Shown here: positions 16,387-24,816 of the stretch, piece after piece
How positions within the stretch are numbered: the first letter of the stretch is position 1
Layout of the letters: every line of letters begins with the position of its first letter
Assembly (NCBI GenBank): GCA_003501365.1
Contig: DNPP01000084.1
Span: 1 to 27,011, forward strand
Direction: 5' to 3'
DNA length: 27,011 nucleotides
Source: Bacillota bacterium
Lineage (GTDB): Bacteria; Bacillota; UBA4882; UBA8346
Notes under the pieces: model-generated
Databases searched by the model: none
What the model saw: only the letters and a program-made list of their open reading frames with translations
What the model was told of the DNA's origin: nothing
Translations under genes and position numbers: made by a program

Positions 16387-16745
16387 TTAAAACAGACTAA
16401 TATAAAAATATATTTTTTTAGCGGCTACCTCTGGATAAAATTGCTTTAATCCGATTTCCCATTTCTGACCGTTGCAAAAATGGTCGTGGACCAGTCTGCC
16501 GTCGATGAAAGTGTGGCCGACATCACCTTCGTAATCAATCTGCAATAACAGCTCATGAACACCCTCAAATGAGACAGGGTCAATCTCTAATACCGCTTTT
16601 TGGTTATTAATCGGCTCTATCTGATATTGAAGTTTTTTGGGGGGATGGGGAAGACTGATTAAAAAGGGATATTTTACAAGCGGAGAAAAGGCTCCCCTTG
16701 TATTTGATGGTGGTAGGATGCCATTACCATCAGGAGCATGTTGTG
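16387..16745 (-). pseudogene. 3' fragment of a second GH35 beta-galactosidase gene
   Basis: The minus strand encodes a stretch ending at a stop at 16387-16389 that matches the C-terminal domain of the intact GH35 protein at 17304-19649. From INNQKAVLEIDPVSF to YFYIS, 60 of 72 residues are identical to residues 661-732 of that protein by my hand alignment, including VHDHFCNGQKWEIGLK. Weaker similarity continues to about 16745 (GAFSPLVKYPFLISLPHPP). The last 49 residues of the intact protein are missing and so are the first 600 or so. There is no start codon. It is a relic of a duplicated or related gene, cut at its upstream side where the AraC remnant begins. Confidence 0.85.
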
Positions 16746-16746
16746 A

Positions 16747-17318
16747 GGCCGGAAGGGTGACTTTTCAATGGATTCAATGCCAAAAAGGCCAAGGCCAATT
16801 AATTATCAAGGACCAATCCCATTTAGTTGATTCGGAGCAGGATGTTTTCTTATATCCCAACCAAGCCCATGAATATTTTGAAATCAATGAACCCTGGAAG
16901 TTGATTGGATAGGGTTCATTGGTTGTATAGTTAAGACATTGATTCAGCAGCTCGGATTTATGAGCTCGGGTGTATATTATATTATTCAAGGGGAAACAGC
17001 GCTTGTTAAAATGCGGCATGCGCTGCAGATAGCTCAGTCCGGCGTCCCATTTACCGGTTTGCAATGTTCCGGCATTATTTATGAGCTGTTATTGGACTTA
17101 TATCAATACACCGCCAACAACCCCAGAGCGAATGATACCTCAATATTTCAGCAACATTCGCGTTTAAAACCTGTATTGGAATTTATGGAAAGCGGGATCT
17201 GGAGATCAAATCCATCGCTACAATGGTCGGATATGATAATGTAAGTTATTTTTGCGCCGTATTTAAACAAATCGAAGGGATGAGTCCGGGACAATTTCAG
17301 AAGTTACACGGGATTTAA
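16747..17318 (+). pseudogene. Decayed AraC-family regulator (cupin + HTH)
   Basis: Three frames together spell an AraC protein. Frame one (to the stop at 16912) gives the cupin sensor: GRVTFQWIQCQKGQGQLIIK, VFLYPNQAHEYFEINEPWKL. After a one-base shift near 16902 it continues DWIGFIGCIVKTLIQQLGF (from 16903) through the linker to LEFMESG near 17195. Then the frame shifts again and only the second helix-turn-helix follows: DLEIKSIATMVGYDNVSYFC and GMSPGQFQKLHGI, stop at 17316-17318. The first helix-turn-helix, about 40 residues, is deleted, as are the start and roughly the first 20 residues. It cannot make a functional regulator. Its end overlaps the intact GH35 gene by 15 bases in convergent orientation, so it may once have controlled a GH35 locus. 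Confidence 0.87.
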
Positions 17319-19649
17319 ATTTGTTTTAGAAATGGTTACACAGTATTCCGGAACAATCTTCATACCATGGATTTTCGCAATGGAGTCCCCCAAAAATTTC
17401 CGCTGGACTGCCATTGCCGAATCATAAGAAACCATTTTTCCCCGGTGTAACGGGCTGATATAAAAATACATTCCTTTATCAGCTACCTCCGGATAAAAAC
17501 GTTTCAGTCCGATTTCCCATTTCTGGCCGTTGCAAAAATGGTCGTGGACCAATCGGCCGTCAATAAATGCATGGCCCACATCCCCTTCATAATCGATTTC
17601 CAGAAACAATTCATGAATATCCTGGAAAGAAACGGGATCGATCTTTAATACAGCCTTTTGGTCATTAATCTTCTCCATCGCGTATTTTAACTCTTTGAGG
17701 GGTATTGTAATAACATATTTTGTGTACATCCCAAGGGTAACTTCGGTTAATTGACCATAGGAAGATGCTAGATCATTTCCCAAGGCCGGATAGACCCATA
17801 AATCAATTTGTGGAGTTGTATGGAAAACTTGAATGGTATTTTGCTTCATAATAAGGCTGGCATCCGTAATAATGACTCTCTCAACACCCCATAATGAAAC
17901 CTTCCAAAAGTTAAGAATTTCGGCTTGAGATAAAGTACAGATCCGAATGGGATGACTTATTTTCGAAATTAACTCAATCATACATTCTTTACCCGGTTCA
18001 ACTGAAACGTAGGTTAAATTTGAATGGGTGTAGAAATCTCCCCGCATGACCCGAATATCTTGAAAACTTGCGTTATCAAAACAATATTCGCCGTTCAATC
18101 CGTCCGGCACAAAAAAGAAATAGGTTGCGGTTTCTTCAACTTGAATGCTGGTGACCAACTGGGCTGTAGCATATTTTAGTTTGACGCCGTCCAAATCCAT
18201 ATTGAAAGGTAGAATGGCACTGACGCCGTTTTTAAGAGTCATACCATTTTTCCTTGGTAAAGTAATCGTTTCATCCGGAAATTCCAAACGGAGAGCAACA
18301 TTATGATGATTGGTCATCGTCATATGATCCTGGTAGTTATTCAGAAATATAAAACCGGAATCGCCGGTCATCCGCAGCGCATATCGCAAAGAAGTCGTAT
18401 CTTTGGGTGTAATTTCAATTGCTTCAGGGGGTAAGACGGTCTTCATGGGGCAAAGTGTTTCCTGAAAGTCTCGAAAAAAATAGAATAAAGGTTTTAAAAA
18501 ACGGTATGATTGCCGTACTTGTCCGAACTCTCCCAAGGGAGCTTGATAGTCATAGGAGATTTTGGGATTGCTATTTTCGTTCAAAAAGCCATGTCTGCCC
18601 ACAGGCTGCGAGCCGCCATGGAACATATAATAACCCACAAAATTACAACCTCCGGCGACCTTGGTCAAGGTCATGGCCGTCACGCTCTCCGGTGGTACTA
18701 CAAAACGAGCTTTATACCAGGTTTGCATTCCGCCGCCCATCTCGCAACAAGCATAAGGATATTTTTCAGGAGGGTACGGCGGATTAAAACCAAGACAATG
18801 GGCCTGATTGTCATGAAAATCTTGGAATAAATATTCATGGGTCGGTTCCTGTTCCGGTTTGGCCTCGTTGATATTCCAAGGACAAAAAGCGTAACCACCG
18901 TATAAGGGCAGGATCTCTTCTTCCAAAACCGGAGCTCCCCCCCAACCCGTGGAGGTATATATCGGTGCTACTAAGCCGGACTCAACGGCAATTTTTTGAA
19001 GCATCCGCATATGGGCCTCGCCATCCCGGCCGCCTGGAAGAAACTCGTCCTCGTGTTTGCCCGTTAGTTCCCACGGCGCTGCGGCGTGCATGTATTCATT
19101 TTCTAACTGTACCGCGATAATAGGCCCCCCGTCCTGATAAAACATCCCCCTGATTTGTCTACCAATTTCGGTATAGAGCCGTTTTACATAAAAGAGGTAA
19201 GGTTCATCGTTTGAGCGGAGCTCAAAAGGCCGACCGTACAGCCAGTCCGGGAATCCTCCATTACGGCATTCGCCATGGCAAAAAGGTCCTACCCGAAGGA
19301 AAACATATAAATTTTGCTTGGCGCAGAGCTCAATAAAATAACGGAGATTGCGATCGCCATCCCACCGGTATAGTCCCTCGTCTTCTTCATGGTGATTCCA
19401 AAAGACATAGGTAGCCAGGCAATTAATTCCGCTCATTTTGATTTTGGCAAGTTCGGTTTCCCAATCCAGGTAGGGATAACGCGAGTAATGAAACTCGCCG
19501 GAAATTCCGAAAAACGGTTTACCGCTAACTTCCATATAATAATTTGTAAAACCGATCCGCTCCCCCGAAGGATTGCTGCCCCCCAGGCGAAGTGGACTAT
19601 TTTTAATTTCTTTGAAAACCTTTTGGAGTTGAATGGCATATTGGGTCAT
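17304..19649 (-). CDS. Beta-galactosidase, glycoside hydrolase family 35
   Basis: It hydrolyses non-reducing-end beta-galactose residues. The 781-residue product has a 45-residue N-terminal lead-in, then the GH35 barrel: FGISGEFHYSRYPYLDWE (47-64), TYVFWNHHEEDEG, RVGPFCHGECRNGGFPDWL (119-137), acid/base E185 in QLENEY, and likely nucleophile E303 in ACCEMGGGMQ. The nucleophile region differs from the common TEFW-type motif, so that assignment is less certain. The C-terminal 400 residues form beta-rich domains, including the one duplicated as a relic at 16387-16745. No signal peptide is seen. The ATG follows AGGGGGG at seven bases. It is the last gene of the third importer operon, 57 bases after the permease. 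Confidence 0.92.
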   Translation of the reverse strand: MTQYAIQLQKVFKEIKNSPLRLGGSNPSGERIGFTNYYMEVSGKPFFGISGEFHYSRYPYLDWETELAKIKMSGINCLATYVFWNHHEEDEGLYRWDGDRNLRYFIELCAKQNLYVFLRVGPFCHGECRNGGFPDWLYGRPFELRSNDEPYLFYVKRLYTEIGRQIRGMFYQDGGPIIAVQLENEYMHAAAPWELTGKHEDEFLPGGRDGEAHMRMLQKIAVESGLVAPIYTSTGWGGAPVLEEEILPLYGGYAFCPWNINEAKPEQEPTHEYLFQDFHDNQAHCLGFNPPYPPEKYPYACCEMGGGMQTWYKARFVVPPESVTAMTLTKVAGGCNFVGYYMFHGGSQPVGRHGFLNENSNPKISYDYQAPLGEFGQVRQSYRFLKPLFYFFRDFQETLCPMKTVLPPEAIEITPKDTTSLRYALRMTGDSGFIFLNNYQDHMTMTNHHNVALRLEFPDETITLPRKNGMTLKNGVSAILPFNMDLDGVKLKYATAQLVTSIQVEETATYFFFVPDGLNGEYCFDNASFQDIRVMRGDFYTHSNLTYVSVEPGKECMIELISKISHPIRICTLSQAEILNFWKVSLWGVERVIITDASLIMKQNTIQVFHTTPQIDLWVYPALGNDLASSYGQLTEVTLGMYTKYVITIPLKELKYAMEKINDQKAVLKIDPVSFQDIHELFLEIDYEGDVGHAFIDGRLVHDHFCNGQKWEIGLKRFYPEVADKGMYFYISPLHRGKMVSYDSAMAVQRKFLGDSIAKIHGMKIVPEYCVTISKTNLNPV

Positions 19650-19706
19650 GGAACGCCCCCCTGTTTTTCATCAAAAAATTGAGTTATAAGTCGGATGGTT
19701 AAAAAA

Positions 19707-20513
19707 TTACCCTTTTACAGCACCTGCAGTTAACCCTTTGATAAAGTTTTTAGATCCCAAACAGAATAAAATTAGAATCGGGACGACTGCAAAAGCAAGT
19801 CCGGCTCCCCTGGCCCCAAAGTCCACTACATATGTATTTTGTAAGGCCTGAATTCCAAGAGGGATCGTATAAAGTTCCTTATTATAAACCGTAACCAATG
19901 GCAATAAAAAGTTGTTCCAGGACCATAAGAAGATCAAAGTTGCCAAAGTTGCCATGGCTGGTTTTGAGAATGGTAGAACTATCCGGGTAAAAATACCGAA
20001 CTCTCCGCAACCGTCAAGGCGGGCGCTTTCAATAACTTCATCCGGAACCGTTTCCCCGATAAATTGGGTCATAAAAAATACACCAAAGGCATTGGAACAC
20101 CATACTAAAATCAAGGGCATTAAGGTGTTGGAAAGAGCCATTGCCTTCATTTCCATGACATAGCCAATCATGCCGATTTGTCCCGGAATCATCATGGTGG
20201 CCAGGATAAACAAAAAGAAGAATTTTTTCAATTTAAAACGATATTTCGATAAAGCAAATCCGGTCAATGCGCTTATCAATACACTAACAACGGTGGAGAC
20301 GACGGACACGATAACACTGTTAAGATAACAATACTGAAATTTATTGATAAAGATGGTTTTCATATTTTCTAAAAAATAATTTCCCGGCTTAATGACCAGT
20401 CCGGAGAAAATCTCTGCCGTGGAATGAGTTGCCATCATAATAATCACATAAAAGGGAAGCACTGAAATCAATGTAAACAGGACAATCGGTATCAGGTAAA
20501 GGACTTTTTTCAT
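19707..20513 (-). CDS. Sugar ABC transporter permease, MalG/UgpE type
   Basis: This is the second membrane subunit of the third importer. The 268-residue product has about six membrane segments and the EAA loop IESARLDGCGEFGIFTRIVL (161-180), ending FIKGLTAGAVKG as usual for MalG-type subunits. Its ATG follows the upstream stop directly (TAGATG), with AGAGGAG as ribosome site inside the preceding gene, so the two permeases are tightly coupled. Confidence 0.95.
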   Translation of the reverse strand: MKKVLYLIPIVLFTLISVLPFYVIIMMATHSTAEIFSGLVIKPGNYFLENMKTIFINKFQYCYLNSVIVSVVSTVVSVLISALTGFALSKYRFKLKKFFFLFILATMMIPGQIGMIGYVMEMKAMALSNTLMPLILVWCSNAFGVFFMTQFIGETVPDEVIESARLDGCGEFGIFTRIVLPFSKPAMATLATLIFLWSWNNFLLPLVTVYNKELYTIPLGIQALQNTYVVDFGARGAGLAFAVVPILILFCLGSKNFIKGLTAGAVKG

Positions 20514-21476
20514 CTATCTCTCCTCTTTTCCGGTGAAAATTTTTAAGCTAAAAATGGAAAAGACCAAGATGACCATAAACAAACCGTAGGATATAGCCGA
20601 ACCCAAACCTAATTTGGTGGTACTATGGAATGCCGTATCAAAGAAATACCAAACAGTAGTCAAACAAGCCCGGTCGGGTCCGCCGACAATTTGTAAACCG
20701 TTACTGGCCATACCACCGCTGAATAACAGGTAAGGTTCGTCGAATAATTGAAATCCCCCGATAATACTGGTCACAACTAAGAATAAAGTAATCGGCCTTA
20801 AGAAAGGAAGTGTTATATGAAAGAAAATCTGAGGTTTTGAAGCTCCATCCACAATAGCTGCTTCATTGAGTTCGGCTGGGATTCCAGTTAGGCCGGCCAG
20901 GTAAATCATTAGATAGTAACCAAGATTGCGCCAAAAAATCAACAAGATAACCACAATCCGGGCTAAAGTACCGATTCCGAGCCAGTTTACACCATCCGGG
21001 ATCACATGAAAGGCAATTAGCAACCGGTTTAATAATCCGTTGGACCAGTCGAATATAAACGAAAAAATGATACCGATTGCGACCGGAGTGGTAATATAGG
21101 GCAATAGATTTAAGGTCTGAAACAATCGTTTGCATTGGGGAATATTAAACAAAACGACGGCTAGGAGTAGGCCCAAAATAATAATCAGTGGAATATAACC
21201 AATCATAAATAAGGCGGTATTCCATATTGAACGCCAAAAAAAGGGGTTGTTGGTAAATATATTGATGTAGTTCGCAAAGCCGATAAATTTGCGTTCAGCC
21301 AAATACAAAGTGTCCCAATTGGTGAGACTGATGATGAATGAAAAAATGACCGGAAAAAGGTTAAATACGAAGTAAATAAGGAAAAAGGGCAGGACGAACA
21401 AATAGGGCCAACAATGTTTTTTGAACTTTTCCCTGAACTTTGGGCGTTCTGTTATGGTTATGGGTTGCGTACTCAT
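20514..21476 (-). CDS. Sugar ABC transporter permease, MalF/UgpA type
   Basis: This is the first membrane subunit of the third importer. The 320-residue product has a short cytoplasmic lead (MSTQPITITERPKF), about six membrane segments and the EAA loop NEAAIVDGASKPQIFFHITL (204-223). The ribosome site before ATG 21476 is weak (AAAGAAAG well upstream), unlike most genes here, and a large hairpin precedes it, so its expression may be kept below that of the binding protein. Confidence 0.94.
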   Translation of the reverse strand: MSTQPITITERPKFREKFKKHCWPYLFVLPFFLIYFVFNLFPVIFSFIISLTNWDTLYLAERKFIGFANYINIFTNNPFFWRSIWNTALFMIGYIPLIIILGLLLAVVLFNIPQCKRLFQTLNLLPYITTPVAIGIIFSFIFDWSNGLLNRLLIAFHVIPDGVNWLGIGTLARIVVILLIFWRNLGYYLMIYLAGLTGIPAELNEAAIVDGASKPQIFFHITLPFLRPITLFLVVTSIIGGFQLFDEPYLLFSGGMASNGLQIVGGPDRACLTTVWYFFDTAFHSTTKLGLGSAISYGLFMVILVFSIFSLKIFTGKEER

Positions 21477-21554
21477 GGCGTTACCAACTTTCTTTTAAAT
21501 TAATGAAAAGTACGGCTTTCGGGATGGATGACTAGCGTATAAAGGGAAAAGAAA

Positions 21555-21617
21555 GACAACTATAAGGTTAGGTGCACAAATGCGCCGGGCGCTTATGTAC
21601 AGGCACTTATAGTTGCC
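21555..21617 (-). terminator. Large hairpin between binding protein and permeases
   Basis: GACAACTATAAG (21555-21566) pairs with CTTATAGTTGCC (21606-21617) with one mismatch that is a wobble pair on one strand. Inside it, GCGCCGGGCGC (21582-21592) makes a second GC-rich stem. On the minus strand the outer stem is followed by TTTCTTTTCCC, a poor T-run. It begins about 20 bases after the binding-protein stop and probably acts as a leaky terminator or mRNA stabiliser. Confidence 0.65.
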
Positions 21618-21637
21618 ATTTTTCCGACCCGCCGAAA

Positions 21638-22927
21638 TTATTTTACAGTTAATTCAGGAGCCCGATTTTTGATTTCCTCGATCAGTTTCTTCATAGCCGT
21701 ATCGGCGTTCATTTTGGAATCATTATTTAAAGAAGTAACGATCAAGTCGAGCGAATCCTTAATTACATTATCATATTTGGACATCGGACGGATTTTGATA
21801 TCGGGCGCCACATCCTTGATCCAGTAGTTGCCGATATCCTGGCTGCTGAACCATTCGTTTTTGATGGAAGCAAATTGAGGATCTTTGTAAGCGGCTTTAT
21901 ACGAAGTCAAGAAAGCGACTTCGTGGGCAGCTTTAGCACCTTCGATGCTTAGGGTGGCAAATTTTACAAATTCCCAGGCCGCCATTTTATGTTTGCATTG
22001 TTTGGAAATGCCTAAAGTCGTTCCACCCCAACTGAAGTTGCCGCCGGGAGTTTTCATCAGAGCCCAATCGCCTTTACCATTGGGATCATTCGGTTCAATT
22101 ACATATTGAGGAGACCAAGTGGCACAAGGGGCGAAAATATGTTTGCTTTGGCCGTACGAAGCATACCAACCAGGAGTCCAGGCAGCTAATTTATCGAGAA
22201 TTTTGGCATCCCGGAAATGAATCACTTTCGCAATAAGGGGTTTGAAAATTTTGGTCGCCTCAACGGTATCGCCTTTGGTTACCCAAGAAGTCGGGTTTTG
22301 GTCGCGGATGATTTGGTAAATGTCACCAATGCCTTGCATCATGAACACTTGTCCTTCACTTTTGGCCATAACTTCTTTTCCTTTGATAATAAAGGCGTCC
22401 CAGTTCGGTAAAATCTTAGCTAACTGCGCCGGATTGTCGGTACCGAAATACTTTTTGGCTAAATCCCGTTTATAAGCCAGCGCTGCCGGGTTGATACCTT
22501 GCTCAATCCCACAAATGTCGCCTTTCGAATTCTTCATAATCGGAAGCAGGTAAGGAAAAACATCATTGGGGTTCATCTTATAAGGAGCTTTGTTTAAGGC
22601 TTCCCAGATATCCAGTTCAAAAGCCCGACCCCGGGACTCAATGATTGCCCATGGGATATCCGGCAACGGAGTTCCGGCAGCCATACTGGTTTGCAATTTT
22701 TGGAGATAATCGCCGTTGGCGACGGGAGTAAAGTCAAATTTGATATTGGGATAGATTTTATTAAAAGCTTTGGTTACATGATCCCAATAGTTTTGATCCC
22801 AGCCCCAGGTCGTTAAGGTGCAGCTATAGTCTTTCGGAATACCGGTAGCTCCTTGGACCGTAAGAACACATCCCAGAAAAATAACAAGTAAAAAAACACC
22901 GAGCATTACTTTCACACAATTTTTCAA
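21638..22927 (-). CDS. Sugar ABC transporter substrate-binding protein (CUT1, TTG start)
   Basis: This is the extracytoplasmic sugar receptor of the third importer. The start is a TTG at 22927, with AAGGAGG seven bases upstream; the next in-frame ATG (codon 8, MLGVFLLVIFLGC) would leave a shorter signal. The product has 429 residues. The signal peptide runs to about VQGA-TG; C20 sits in FLGC, which is a poor lipobox because the -3 residue is Phe, so lipidation is doubtful. The mature part shows family 1 features: LTTWGWDQNYWDHVTKAFNK, then IPWAIIESRGRAFELD, and GGTTLGISKQCKHKMAAWEF near the C-terminal half. It lies about 100 bases after the kinase gene and may be transcribed with it or from its own promoter, which I could not place. 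Confidence 0.92.
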   Translation of the reverse strand: MKNCVKVMLGVFLLVIFLGCVLTVQGATGIPKDYSCTLTTWGWDQNYWDHVTKAFNKIYPNIKFDFTPVANGDYLQKLQTSMAAGTPLPDIPWAIIESRGRAFELDIWEALNKAPYKMNPNDVFPYLLPIMKNSKGDICGIEQGINPAALAYKRDLAKKYFGTDNPAQLAKILPNWDAFIIKGKEVMAKSEGQVFMMQGIGDIYQIIRDQNPTSWVTKGDTVEATKIFKPLIAKVIHFRDAKILDKLAAWTPGWYASYGQSKHIFAPCATWSPQYVIEPNDPNGKGDWALMKTPGGNFSWGGTTLGISKQCKHKMAAWEFVKFATLSIEGAKAAHEVAFLTSYKAAYKDPQFASIKNEWFSSQDIGNYWIKDVAPDIKIRPMSKYDNVIKDSLDLIVTSLNNDSKMNADTAMKKLIEEIKNRAPELTVK

Positions 22928-23031
22928 TTTCTCTCCTCCTTGTTTTTCGGCCTTAAGCCTCTTTGTAACTTTATTTTAATATTTTTGAAACAAAAAGGGA
23001 GTATGACAATCCCATGATTTTGTATAAAATC

Positions 23032-24816
23032 CTAGGATAAGTTGGATTTACCGACGGGTTTTTCCGTCTGAAAAGGGATATGAATTACAACAAGCGTTCC
23101 TTTTCCGGGAGAACTTTGAATTTTTAAGCCATAACTGTTTCCGTAAATGAAACGAATTCGGTCACGGATATTGGCCAGTCCAATGGGCCTCAATTTCGAT
23201 TCCGGTTCATAAACTTTCTCGCCTTGAAGCAGTTTGGTGATGGTTTCCGGGGCCATCCCGATTCCGTCGTCGCGGATTTCCAGGTTAAGCTCTTCCCCAA
23301 CCCGGGTTATGGTCACAGTTATCGTCCCTTTTTCCTCTTTGGGACATATACCGTGGAATAAGGCGTTCTCTACTAAGGGCTGAATGATGGTTTTTGGGAT
23401 GATGCAATCAAGATAGGAAGTATCCATTTCCCAGCAGAGATTAAAACGGTCCGGATAGCGGTATTGTTGAATCGTGATATAGTGATTCACAACTTCTACT
23501 TCCTCTTTGAGAGTGGTAAACAAACCTTGATCCCCAACTTTAATGCCATCCTGAAGGATCCGGATAAATGAGTCCGCTAGAGTTGCAATATCGGTGTTTT
23601 TATCCCTTCGGGCCAGATAAATAATGGTATTGAGCACATTATAAATAAAATGGGGATGGACCTGGGAAAGTAAAATTTCAAACTCCATTTCCCGTTTTGT
23701 CTTTTCATTTTCTACCGATTCGACAAGGTATTTTTGGAGATCACGGGTCATCCGGTTAAAACTTTTGGCCAAATCTTCCAGCTCATCTCCGCTGGAAATA
23801 TTCAATGTAATATTTAAATTTCCGGCTGCAACTTCATTGGTGGCCTTGGTTAGTAGGGTTAGCGGCCGCGTAATGCGGACAATAATCGGTAAAACAATGA
23901 CAATAATCAGACCTAAACTGACGAGGATAAAGATCAGCAAAAAATAAAAAATAAAACGGATCCGGTGAAAAAGCCGCTGCTTAGAGGTGAATGAAACCAA
24001 TTTCCAGCCATTGCTCAAGGATTGATTGACAATGCCATATCCTTTGAATTTCTCAAGATAAGTAAGCCCTTTTGAATTATGATGGGGGATGAGGGTTTTT
24101 AACTTGGCCGAGGAAATGGAACCTCTGTGGTACATAACGGTACCCTCGCGGTTAAGCCAAAGGAAACCATCGTAATCAGTGCTATTGATTTTCAGGTATT
24201 TTGTGAAATAATCCAGATAAACATTAAGAAAAAGGAGACCGGCTACCTTTTCCGGATTGTCGATATTTCGGAATTGGATAATGCAGCTGATGACGGTTGC
24301 TGTGGAAGTTCCACGGGTCATGTTGGATATTTGAAAAGGGTCACTGAAATAATATTGCCCACTATTGGCGTTGTACTTATGAAACCAGGCTTCGTTGAGT
24401 TTGTTTTGAAAATAATCGTTCATAATGGGGCTTCTGGTTGAATACCATACGGTTCCTTCACTATTGATAATCGCTGCGCTGTGAATGTATTCCCGCAAAA
24501 AAATTTGTTTGTTGATATAGTCCAGTTTGACATTGGCCTGGGACAAACGGGTATAAAAATCCGGATAGTTATTATATCTCACATAGTCTTGCACTTCCGG
24601 ATTGACAATGATACTTAAGCCTAACTTTTTAATATCATCGATTTGGTACTCCAGTTGTTGACTGATTTGATTAATCTTGGTAATATCATCCCCCACTGCT
24701 TTTTCCTTAAAAATTTTCAAGAAATAAAAGTAAGCGAAAGTCCCGCTTAAAAGCAGAGAAAGGGTAACCACCAGAAAAGTTGCGGTTAAAATTTTAACTT
24801 TAATACCGGACTTCAT
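23032..24816 (-). CDS. YesM-type sensor histidine kinase
   Basis: It is the membrane sensor kinase of the third module. The 594 residues show a first membrane segment (9-32), an extracytoplasmic Cache-like sensor domain (about 35-285, with the strand pattern IHSAAIINSEGTVWYSTRSP), a second membrane segment (287-312), HAMP (about 313-365), the His_kinase domain with phospho-acceptor H389 in SQVHPHFIYNVLN, and HATPase_c with QPLVENALFHG (479-489), DDGIGM (516-521) and GLANIRDR. Its start overlaps the regulator stop by four bases (ATGA). A small inverted repeat, GATTTT-GTAT-AAAATC (23016-23031), directly follows its stop codon. The order regulator-kinase is the reverse of the first module, where the kinase comes first. 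Confidence 0.95.
   Translation of the reverse strand: MKSGIKVKILTATFLVVTLSLLLSGTFAYFYFLKIFKEKAVGDDITKINQISQQLEYQIDDIKKLGLSIIVNPEVQDYVRYNNYPDFYTRLSQANVKLDYINKQIFLREYIHSAAIINSEGTVWYSTRSPIMNDYFQNKLNEAWFHKYNANSGQYYFSDPFQISNMTRGTSTATVISCIIQFRNIDNPEKVAGLLFLNVYLDYFTKYLKINSTDYDGFLWLNREGTVMYHRGSISSAKLKTLIPHHNSKGLTYLEKFKGYGIVNQSLSNGWKLVSFTSKQRLFHRIRFIFYFLLIFILVSLGLIIVIVLPIIVRITRPLTLLTKATNEVAAGNLNITLNISSGDELEDLAKSFNRMTRDLQKYLVESVENEKTKREMEFEILLSQVHPHFIYNVLNTIIYLARRDKNTDIATLADSFIRILQDGIKVGDQGLFTTLKEEVEVVNHYITIQQYRYPDRFNLCWEMDTSYLDCIIPKTIIQPLVENALFHGICPKEEKGTITVTITRVGEELNLEIRDDGIGMAPETITKLLQGEKVYEPESKLRPIGLANIRDRIRFIYGNSYGLKIQSSPGKGTLVVIHIPFQTEKPVGKSNLS

Noticed and set aside
18419..18830. Open frames on the plus strand opposite the GH35 gene
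   Set aside because: They lie wholly inside a well-supported GH35 coding region and show no domain motifs or ribosome site.
23016..23031. Inverted repeat GATTTT-GTAT-AAAATC after the second kinase as a terminator
   Set aside because: The stem is only six A/T-rich pairs and no T-run follows on the minus strand, so termination is unlikely; an operator role is possible but unsupported.
22941..23031. Sigma-A promoter before the third binding-protein gene (TTGTCA, then TATTAA/TAAAAT)
   Set aside because: The spacing is 22-25 bases, too long for a normal promoter.
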